Assembly (NCBI RefSeq): GCF_000407565.1
Contig: NZ_ASWI01000004.1
Span: forward strand, 700,001 to 764,000
Length of the DNA: 64,000 nucleotides
Source of the DNA: Enterococcus cecorum DSM 20682 = ATCC 43198
GTDB taxonomy: Bacteria > Bacillota > Bacilli > Lactobacillales > Enterococcaceae
Direction: 5' to 3'
Part shown: piece after piece, positions 1-6,626 of the stretch
Position numbering within the stretch: the first letter of the stretch is position 1
How the letters are laid out: every line of letters starts with the position of its first letter
Position numbers and translations under genes: made by a program
Notes under the pieces: generated by a model
The model's input: the letters and a program-made list of their open reading frames with translations, nothing else
The model's database searches: none
Told to the model about the DNA's origin: nothing

Positions 1-2
1 AA

Positions 3-179
3 GCCTATGGAATTAGTAAGAATCATCGCATGGCAATCTATCTTCCTGGTACACCAATATCTTCAATGCCTGAAGAGTTGCGGTTGTATTCTTATGGCTT
101 GATTCCTGAAGATAGCCAAACATTGCCAGTCTACGTCATTCAGGGAGATATGGAAGGTTTCTTTATTGAGTATCATTAA
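3..179 (+). CDS. C-terminal end of an unrecognised protein (runs in from outside the window)
   Basis: The frame is open from the first bases and ends in TAA, giving about 58 residues that finish in GFFIEYH. I do not recognise the family. The stop lies 15 bases before rlmD, and the rlmD ribosome site AAGGAG falls in that gap, so the two genes are probably co-transcribed. The start and most of the protein lie outside the window. Confidence 0.55.
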   Translation, partial: AYGISKNHRMAIYLPGTPISSMPEELRLYSYGLIPEDSQTLPVYVIQGDMEGFFIEYH

Positions 180-194
180 TATGAAGGAGATTTT

Positions 195-1568
195 ATGAAA
201 ACATACCCAGTAACAAAAAATCAAGATTTAACAGTTGATATCATTGACTTAACGCATGAAGGAATGGGCATTGCTAAAGTAGAGGGTTATCCTTTATTTA
301 TCGAAAATGCTTTGCCCGGAGAAACGGTTGAAGTTCATGTGCTAAAAGTAGGCAATAAATTTGGCTTTGCGAAGGTGAAAAACTTTATCAAAAAGTCAGC
401 ACACCGTGTCGAAAATGCAGATGAAAAATTGATTCGTACCGGTATTGCCCCACTTGCCCATCTAAGTTATGACCAACAACTGATTTTCAAACAAGAACAA
501 GTCGCCAATGTCATGAAAAAAGTGGCGAAAATGCCAGAAGTACCCGTACTACCAACAATCGGTATGACTGATCCAACTGGCTATCGAAATAAAGCCCAAA
601 TACCAGTTCGTCGTGTGGAGAATCAATTACAAACTGGTTTTTATCGTAAAAATAGTCATGACCTAGTGCCAATTGAGCATTTTTACATTCAAGATCCAGC
701 CATTGATACGGCAATTATCCAGATTCGTGATATTTTACGCCGATTCCATGTCAAACCTTATAATGAAGAAACAAACGAAGGCTTTTTAAGACACCTCATC
801 ATTCGCAAAGGTCACTATACCGGTGAAATGATGGTTGTCTTTGTGACGCGCAAAGAAAAATTCTTCCAAGTCGATCAAATTCTTGCGCAAATCACCCAAG
901 CATTACCAAATGTCGTGACCATTGTGCAAAATATTAATGAAGACAAAACCAATGTCATTTTGGGTAAACAAGAAAAAGTGTTGTTTGGCCCAGGGTATAT
1001 TAATGATCAATTACTAGGCAAGACCTATCATATTTCTGCCAAATCATTCTACCAAGTCAACACACTTCAGGCCGAAAAACTCTACCAAACTGCCTATGAC
1101 TTTGCTCAATTATCGCCTGAAGATATCATTATTGATGCTTACTCAGGAATTGGGACCATTGGCTTATCAGTGGCGGACAAGGTTAAACAAGTCTATGGGA
1201 TGGAAGTTGTAGAGGAAGCTGTGCAAGATGCGATTGCCAATGCGAAACTCAACGGCTTCACCAATACCACTTATGTCGCCGGTAGCGCTGAAAAAGTTAT
1301 GGCACAATGGGCAAAAGAGGGCATCCAGCCAGATGTAATTTTCGTTGACCCACCACGTAAAGGCTTAACCCCAAGCTTTATCGAGGCAAGCTGCCAAATG
1401 AATCCGCAAAAGATTGTCTATATATCCTGCAGCCCAGCTACCATGGCGCGTGATTTGGTCCACTTCGCAGCACTAGGTTACCAAGCACAACAAGTCCAAC
1501 CCGTGGACCTCTTCCCAATGACGAACCATGTGGAGTGCGTGGTGTGGATGTCAAGAAAAGATAAATAA
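195..1568 (+). CDS. rlmD: 23S rRNA (uracil-C5)-methyltransferase, RlmD/RlmCD (RumA) family
   Basis: This enzyme transfers a methyl group from SAM to C5 of a 23S rRNA uridine (U1939, possibly also U747, in the RlmD/RlmCD family). An N-terminal TRAM RNA-binding domain (about residues 5-60) is followed by the Rossmann methyltransferase domain with DAYSGIGTIGLS (SAM binding), FVDPPRKGL and the catalytic cysteine in YISCSPATMA. The length of 457 residues is normal for the family. The cysteines that bind a 4Fe-4S cluster in E. coli RlmD are missing: the equivalent segment reads TGIAPLAHLSY. AAGGAG precedes the ATG. The 3' end of rumA-type genes is a known integration site for serine-recombinase ICEs, and an accessory island starts just downstream. 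Confidence 0.93.
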   Translation: MKTYPVTKNQDLTVDIIDLTHEGMGIAKVEGYPLFIENALPGETVEVHVLKVGNKFGFAKVKNFIKKSAHRVENADEKLIRTGIAPLAHLSYDQQLIFKQEQVANVMKKVAKMPEVPVLPTIGMTDPTGYRNKAQIPVRRVENQLQTGFYRKNSHDLVPIEHFYIQDPAIDTAIIQIRDILRRFHVKPYNEETNEGFLRHLIIRKGHYTGEMMVVFVTRKEKFFQVDQILAQITQALPNVVTIVQNINEDKTNVILGKQEKVLFGPGYINDQLLGKTYHISAKSFYQVNTLQAEKLYQTAYDFAQLSPEDIIIDAYSGIGTIGLSVADKVKQVYGMEVVEEAVQDAIANAKLNGFTNTTYVAGSAEKVMAQWAKEGIQPDVIFVDPPRKGLTPSFIEASCQMNPQKIVYISCSPATMARDLVHFAALGYQAQQVQPVDLFPMTNHVECVVWMSRKDK

Positions 1569-1772
1569 ATAGCGAAAAGTAGCGTATTTACGGGCTTTTT
1601 TGAGATTAGGCAATAGCTCATGAAAGTCCGTATTTCTTATATTGAAACATATCTACTCATTATTAAAATGATATTTTAGATTTTGGTTTTAGATTTATAT
1701 GCCACTTGTTAAAATGTTATTCGAGATACAACCCCAATTTGAATGAGTGATTTAAAGAATGGAGGGAAGCAA

Positions 1773-3236
1773 ATGGCTATCTCAATTAAAGATAATACAA
1801 GAGATGCAATAATGCTGTTAGAGCTTGGCATAAGCGAAGACGGTTATGAATTTGCTTCTGACATAAAGACTGCGCTGGCGAGTGCTGAAGTGGAACTATC
1901 AGCAATCGCTTCAAAACTGAATGAGAGCACTAGCACTCTAAAAAAGTTAACGCCAGAGTGTGATAAGACAGATTATATCTTGGCAGCATGCAGTGGAGCA
2001 ATCTGTGGTGTGATGGATATATTCCTTGTAGGAAAACCTGGAGAGTCTCCTGTTGGGGACGTTACAGATAAATGGTTTGAAAATCGCACTATGGATTTTG
2101 CGAAGATGTGTGGCTGGGAGGATTCGAATAATAATTCGTTGTCTGCTGCTATAAAACATTTAGAAAAGAAATTCAAAATTCCATATGATCAGAGAGGCGC
2201 AGGTGATGCGGCTAGCTGGGTATTTGATCTCAGCCCTAAGAACCATCACTTCAAATCGCTAGGACACAATCCAACATTGTTAGGTTTGTTTTTCTCAATT
2301 CTTGATCAGTTTACGAATACTTCTCATTTTGTGTCTGGTGGTGAATTAATCTCATTACAGGGTGCCGATGGAAAATTTGAACTGCAGGGAAATAATGTTC
2401 CTAGCAAATTGTTTTGTGGATTTATAAATTGGTTTGGCCATCTGATTTCAGATATGTCTGGATCTTCAAGTAGCAAAGGACGTGGTATGGGTATTCCATC
2501 ACCATTCTGGATCTGGACAAATGACATAATTGCAATTAAGAGAAAGTTGAATATACCAGTAAGTGAATTTGATAAGTCATTTAATGAGCTAGCGCTGGAG
2601 ATATATAAGCAGGGATACGATGTTAGATTTCAAGCTGCGCAGGCGATACCTGTATTTGTAAATGAAATCTTAGTTAGATCGATGTATTCGATTAGACGAC
2701 TGATAAGATTTTTTACTACAACAGAAAAAGCAGGCAGGACGTTTTCATCATTATGGAAGTCTTGTGAGCCGTTTAGCAATGCAACCGTAAAACGTATGCT
2801 TACTGTAGCTCATGGTACATTCTGTCTCGTTGATGCGGGTGATGCAGTTGCACGTGGGTTTATTACTGGTGGCGGATCATTTAATGTTGCTGAGTTTTTC
2901 ATGCGATTGAATATAGTTGGCGTAGGACGATTCACTATTTCATTGTATGGAGAAGCTAGCAGAGGAATAAAACGGCATTCACTAAAGGACGAGGTCGTAG
3001 TTTTGAGACGAGAGAAGATTATTCTTGCTGGTTATGTTGAGGGGTTAAAGTTCCTTGCTGAAGCGTATGACGATAAAGACTTGCTTTTGTTCACACAAGA
3101 ATTAAAAGAAAGTAACATGTACATCAAGGCTTTTGAAAAATCCACATTGTTGGCAGAGAAAAGAAATGTTCCAAAGGATCAGATATTACGTAACAAAGCG
3201 GATATTGATTCTTACCTCAAAGGAGGGAACGCATAG
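1773..3236 (+). CDS. Unrecognised 487-residue protein, first gene of an accessory three-gene module
   Basis: I do not recognise this family. I chose the ATG behind GGAGGGAAGC; an in-frame ATG 30 bases upstream lacks such a site. The protein looks soluble and mixed alpha/beta, with a Gly/Ser-rich patch in the middle (SGSSSSKGRGMG), an aromatic stretch PSPFWIW, and a more hydrophobic part near residues 330-400. There is no signal peptide and no nuclease or NTPase motif that I can see. The next gene starts on the base after its stop, so the two are probably translated together and work together. Its place beside restriction and CBASS genes suggests an anti-phage role, but that is inference. Confidence 0.6.
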   Translation: MAISIKDNTRDAIMLLELGISEDGYEFASDIKTALASAEVELSAIASKLNESTSTLKKLTPECDKTDYILAACSGAICGVMDIFLVGKPGESPVGDVTDKWFENRTMDFAKMCGWEDSNNNSLSAAIKHLEKKFKIPYDQRGAGDAASWVFDLSPKNHHFKSLGHNPTLLGLFFSILDQFTNTSHFVSGGELISLQGADGKFELQGNNVPSKLFCGFINWFGHLISDMSGSSSSKGRGMGIPSPFWIWTNDIIAIKRKLNIPVSEFDKSFNELALEIYKQGYDVRFQAAQAIPVFVNEILVRSMYSIRRLIRFFTTTEKAGRTFSSLWKSCEPFSNATVKRMLTVAHGTFCLVDAGDAVARGFITGGGSFNVAEFFMRLNIVGVGRFTISLYGEASRGIKRHSLKDEVVVLRREKIILAGYVEGLKFLAEAYDDKDLLLFTQELKESNMYIKAFEKSTLLAEKRNVPKDQILRNKADIDSYLKGGNA

Positions 3237-4346
3237 ATGAAAAGTAAAAAGAAATCTAAACTTCAACAGGCCCAGGATAAGGCGCAAGCTGCAATCAATC
3301 TTACAAATAAAACGATTGAAGAGCTTGGTATCCATACAAGTGGATTATATGAGTCGTTGACAAGTATACAGGAATTATTTGATAAGATTCGAAATGTTCC
3401 TAGCGATAAGAAACTTCAATATGAAGAGCTTAAACAGATCAGATTAAACTGGAAACAGCAGGCGGAGAAGATTGAGAAAGATTATCAGGAAGCTGCTATC
3501 AAAAATGCAGGTGCAGGTGCCGCAGGAGCTGGTCTCGGTGTTGCAGTTGTAACGATGGGGCCGACAGTGGCGATGGGAGTTGCAACTACATTTGGTGTTG
3601 CGTCAACAGGAACAGCAATATCTGCACTTAGTGGTGCAGCAGCTACAAATGCTGCATTGGCTTGGCTCGGAGGTGGCGCTCTTGCTGCTGGTGGCGGAGG
3701 AATGGCTGCTGGTGAGGCTTTTCTTGCTTTAGCAGATCCGGTTGGATGGGCTATTGCTGGAGTGTCTCTTGTGGCAAGTGGTCTGCTCTTCTGGAAGAGT
3801 AGCAGTGACAAAAAGCATTTGGAGAATGTATTCGCTGCCATTAGTCATAGAGATGTGAAATCCTATGAGCTTGCAATTGTAGAACTTAAAGAACGTATAT
3901 CTCGTATTATCGATGAGAGTGGAATGCTGAATGAGGCAATTGAGAACATTCGGACGTTTGGCCTAGACTACAATTTGATGACAGAAGAACAGCAATACGC
4001 ACTGGGCTCTTATGTGAATTTAATGTTGTCATCAACACAGCTTTTGATAAATCCGATTAAAGGCTTAATGCCAAAATTCTCAGTGGAGGATTTTGAGGAA
4101 TTTATGGCTTGGAAGGATAGAAAGGCAAAGAAAAGTACTTGTGAAGAATATAAAGACTTCATTGTTTCTCTTGCCAATCTGCTTTACAAGATCGATTTAG
4201 ACGACAAGGATAAGAAGCTCTTGTGGAAGTCACTTAGAAAAAACAAGAAGATGCTTAAGTCAATGGATATCTCAAAGAAAGAATTCGATATGGATATTAT
4301 GAATGCAATCCTTGAAGCATTGAAGTACAAATATCAGAGTAAGTAA
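3237..4346 (+). CDS. Coiled-coil protein with a Gly/Ala-rich hydrophobic core, possible membrane-acting effector
   Basis: The protein has 369 residues. Residues 1-85 are charged and helical (Lys/Gln/Glu-rich, coiled-coil like). Residues about 86-185 form a long Gly/Ala-rich hydrophobic stretch with repeated small-residue motifs (GAGAAGAGLG, LGGGALAAGGGG) that ends in LVASGLLFWK. The remaining 180 residues are charged and helical. A glycine-zipper-like core between helical arms is seen in membrane-inserting and pore-forming proteins, which makes a membrane-damaging effector possible. No named family is recognised. The ATG directly follows the stop of the upstream gene, with AGGAGGG as ribosome site. 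Confidence 0.6.
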   Translation: MKSKKKSKLQQAQDKAQAAINLTNKTIEELGIHTSGLYESLTSIQELFDKIRNVPSDKKLQYEELKQIRLNWKQQAEKIEKDYQEAAIKNAGAGAAGAGLGVAVVTMGPTVAMGVATTFGVASTGTAISALSGAAATNAALAWLGGGALAAGGGGMAAGEAFLALADPVGWAIAGVSLVASGLLFWKSSSDKKHLENVFAAISHRDVKSYELAIVELKERISRIIDESGMLNEAIENIRTFGLDYNLMTEEQQYALGSYVNLMLSSTQLLINPIKGLMPKFSVEDFEEFMAWKDRKAKKSTCEEYKDFIVSLANLLYKIDLDDKDKKLLWKSLRKNKKMLKSMDISKKEFDMDIMNAILEALKYKYQSK

Positions 4347-4380
4347 CGATATTACTAAATTTGAATTTGTGAGGGTAATT

Positions 4381-5037
4381 ATGATAAATTTTTTGAATGA
4401 TATAAGGAATGCAGAAAATCCAATATCCAATAATAGAAAACTTATAAATACCATAGCAATATTGTTTCTCGGAATAGCTTTGGGAGCTTTCTCAAAATAT
4501 CTGGATTTTCGTCAAACTGAACTTCCAGGTGTGCTTATGGCAATAAATGTAGTCTTAGATATTGGTAATTTTCTTGGGCATTTTGCAATCTGGATATTGA
4601 TTGCACTGTGTATTTCTATTTATAGCAATTCTGCAATAAGAGCAAGCATCAATGTTTTTGTATTCTTTGTTGGTATGGTTGCAAGCTACTATTTGTATTC
4701 AAACTATATTGCAGGATTTTTCCCAAGAAGTTATGCGATGATTTGGTTTGGATTTACAGCTGTTTCTCCATTATTGGCTTTTGTCTGTTGGTATGCAAAG
4801 GGGAAAAGCAAACTGGCATTTATACTATCAGCGCTGATTTTGGCAGTATTGTTCAATATGTGCTTTGTATATGGATGCTGGTATTTTAATGCAAAATCTG
4901 TTTTGGAAGTGATAGTCTTTATTATTGGACTTATTGTTTTGAGGAGAGACACATTGAGGAGTTCTGCGCTAATGGGAACGATTAGTATAGTTCTTGCGGC
5001 TTTACTTGATATGGTTATTCCATTTCATTTTGGATAA
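4381..5037 (+). CDS. Unrecognised polytopic membrane protein
   Basis: The start is the ATG behind GTGAGGG. The product has 218 residues with about six hydrophobic segments spread over nearly its whole length, for example around IAILFLGIALGAF, FAIWILIALCISIY and LAFILSALILAVLF. The first 30 residues are polar and probably cytoplasmic. No catalytic or transport motif is visible. It lies 34 bases after the coiled-coil gene in the same direction, so it probably belongs to the same transcription unit. It could be an immunity or anchoring partner of the presumed membrane-acting protein, but nothing in the sequence proves this. Confidence 0.55.
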   Translation: MINFLNDIRNAENPISNNRKLINTIAILFLGIALGAFSKYLDFRQTELPGVLMAINVVLDIGNFLGHFAIWILIALCISIYSNSAIRASINVFVFFVGMVASYYLYSNYIAGFFPRSYAMIWFGFTAVSPLLAFVCWYAKGKSKLAFILSALILAVLFNMCFVYGCWYFNAKSVLEVIVFIIGLIVLRRDTLRSSALMGTISIVLAALLDMVIPFHFG

Positions 5038-5099
5038 ACAACTTCCAGTTTGTCGGGATAATAAGTTTTAACGATAGAAAAGTTATTGTTAAAAACTGT

Positions 5100-5200
5100 C
5101 GTGGACTTGTTTCCACGAACAGGCTGGGTTGATAATATGTTCCCCGACGTACATCGGCTCGTGTCAACCCATTGTGAGTGTGTAGGTCTGCTGACACGAG
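5100..5200. ncRNA. Structured non-coding region with three hairpins, two of them mutually exclusive
   Basis: On the + strand there is a hairpin CGTGGA/TCCACG (5100-5117). It is followed by GGGTTGA (5126-5132) pairing with TCAACCC (5164-5170), which encloses CCGA/TCGG (5144-5147 with 5154-5157). The perfect 9-base arm CTCGTGTCA (5158-5166) can instead pair with TGACACGAG (5192-5200). The bases TCA are shared by both folds, so the two structures exclude each other, as in attenuators. A terminator hairpin follows at 5226. No protein-coding frame of note covers it. It could be a switch RNA, a small RNA or the terminal repeats of a lost element. Confidence 0.35.
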
Positions 5201-5225
5201 TGGAACGTTGATATAATAAGGTTTC

Positions 5226-5261
5226 GAGTAACTTGGGGTAATGCCTGAGTTGCTCTTTTTT
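5226..5261 (+). terminator. Rho-independent terminator
   Basis: GAGTAACT (5226-5233) pairs with AGTTGCTC (5248-5255) and is followed by six T. It ends transcription from the upstream membrane module or from the structured RNA region. Confidence 0.6.
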
Positions 5262-5294
5262 GGTGCAAAAATGACAATTTTGGGGATAACCGTA

Positions 5295-5354
5295 GAGTTG
5301 ACAGAAATGCTTTAAAGCTTTGAGTTGACAGGTTTTACACCGTGGAGTTGATAG
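5295..5354. repeat. Three short direct repeats of the type GAGTTGACAG
   Basis: GAGTTGACAG occurs at 5295 and 5322, and the variant GAGTTGATAG at 5345, spaced 27 and 23 bases apart. They lie between a terminator and the promoter of the decayed GIY-YIG gene. They may be binding sites for a regulator or the remains of a mobile-element end. No protein partner is evident. Confidence 0.3.
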
Positions 5355-5420
5355 CGTAGATGATTTTGATAACGATTACGTGATATAATATATTATCGAA
5401 CTTTCAAGGGAGACATGATC

Positions 5421-6256
5421 ATGAAGCAGATTTTTATATTCTCAGATGCACAGAAAGACAATATTTCATATTTTGAACGTGAGCCGGTTTTTTTGATATC
5501 AATGACTAAGGGTGATTTTCCATATTTGAAAGAACAAGAGTTTTCAAATTATCCAGCCGTTTACGTACTAATTGGAGGAAATTAACGGTATGTGGGACAA
5601 GCTGCTGGTCAGTCTATTTCGACACGTTTATCTCAGCATTTTACAAATGAGAAAAAGGACTGGATGGATTCTGTATTATTCTTTTCAAGAACGGATGGTA
5701 ATCTGTCAAAAGCTGATACTGATTATTTGGAGAAAAGACTCATACAGGATTTCATTGAAAAATCTGACTATGAAATGATGAATTACACATCAGGAAATGA
5801 TTCATTCATTGATAAACTTCAAAAGGCTAAGTCAGATCAGTTATATGACACAGTGTTTGAAATCATTGATGAGATTGCAAACATTGATTTGTTTGGCATT
5901 TCTGAAGACAGTGAGGATCCAACTTATGAATATAGCTCTTCTGGACAATATGAAATTGAATATGATGGGAAACAGTTATCTTCGAAATCAGCCAGAGGTT
6001 TATTGGTTGATTTTGTTTCGCAGCTATTTACTGATGAAAAGTACACTGATCAATTACAAGAGTTGATTGTTGATGAGACGCCTTCGTTTGCTATGATTCT
6101 AGGTCGGAAACTGTCAACTTACATGGTAAGCCTAATTCTGCAAATGTTGCTGAAGGTGTATGGGTTTATGCAAATTTCAACAAGAAGAATGTCAGAATCA
6201 AAATTGAGAAGCTAGCTCGTCAGCTAGGGATTCTAGTTAAAATAAAGTGGAACTAA
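5421..6256 (+). pseudogene. Broken GIY-YIG nuclease gene
   Basis: Read through, the frame gives an N-terminal region of about 50 residues, then PAVYVLIGGN, an in-frame TAA at 5583-5585, and RYVGQAAGQSISTRLSQHF. This is the GIY-YIG core with the catalytic tyrosines and arginine in place. The frame stays open for about 180 more codons and then shifts near 6125; the next frame continues with NVAEGVWVYANFNKKN and ends at TAA 6254-6256. One nonsense codon and one frameshift make a non-functional gene unless both are read through. The ATG at 5421 is preceded by AAGGGAG, and an extended -10 (TGATATAAT) lies upstream. It was probably a stand-alone GIY-YIG protein of about 275 residues. Confidence 0.7.
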
Positions 6257-6305
6257 TAATTATTATCTCGCCTTTAGTAGAACTATGCTGAAGGATTTTA
6301 GTTTT

Positions 6306-6339
6306 CATGAAAAGTTTGCGTTCGCGAAAATATTTCATG
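6306..6339. promoter_or_regulatory. Nested palindrome, candidate operator for the XRE regulator
   Basis: CATGAAA (6306-6312) is mirrored by TTTCATG (6333-6339), with an inner near-palindrome around TTCGCGAA. It sits about 30 bases upstream of the -10 box of the restriction operon, where a controller protein such as the small XRE protein could bind. Confidence 0.4.
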
Positions 6340-6366
6340 TTTCGTGTAATATTGATAGCTCATAAA

Positions 6367-6375
6367 TGATATAAT
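6367..6375 (+). promoter_or_regulatory. Extended -10 promoter of the restriction-modification operon
   Basis: TGATATAAT is an extended -10 box (TG-N-TATAAT) located 30 bases before the XRE start codon. No good -35 stands at the usual distance, which fits an extended -10 or activator-dependent promoter. Confidence 0.5.
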
Positions 6376-6404
6376 AGAATGTAACAGTAGAATAGAGGTG
6401 CAGT

Positions 6405-6626
6405 ATGTCAATTTCTTATAATAAATTATGGAAGTTATTGATTGATTTGAATATGAACAAAACTCAACTCCGTGAAATCTCAGGTGTCAGGCCTAATGTT
6501 ATAGCAAAACTTGGAAAAAATGAGTTAGTGGCAATGGAATCATTATTGAAAATTGCTGCTTCTTTGAATGGTGATGTTAGTGAAATAATTAGTTATGATG
6601 TTCTAGACGCGGAGGATGTTAAGTAA
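6405..6626 (+). CDS. XRE/Cro-type helix-turn-helix regulator
   Basis: This is a 73-residue DNA-binding protein made almost entirely of one Cro/C1-type helix-turn-helix (KTQLREISGVRPNVIAKLG is the turn and recognition helix). AGAGGTG precedes the ATG. Its stop abuts the start of the methylase gene with no spacing, so they share a transcript. Small proteins of this type often act as controllers that time expression of restriction-modification genes; a palindrome upstream may be its site. The controller role is inferred from position. Confidence 0.82.
   Translation: MSISYNKLWKLLIDLNMNKTQLREISGVRPNVIAKLGKNELVAMESLLKIAASLNGDVSEIISYDVLDAEDVK

Noticed and set aside
3485-3841. Long open frame on the minus strand rich in Ala and Pro
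   Set aside because: It is the shadow of the Gly/Ala-rich part of the gene at 3237-4346. It has no ribosome site and no family pattern.
5281-5354. Plasmid-type iterons near 5295-5354
   Set aside because: There are only three copies of ten bases with uneven spacing, and no replication gene nearby. They were kept only as a weak repeat.
5359-5375. Zinc operator half-site ACGATTACG before the GIY-YIG relic
   Set aside because: Only one half resembles the Zur box and the palindrome is absent.
5583-5585. Recoding of in-frame stop codons
   Set aside because: Broken genes in the window carry TAA (5583), TAA (14490), TAG (54056) and TGA (58860). Different stops in unrelated and partly frameshifted genes point to decay, not to a recoding system.
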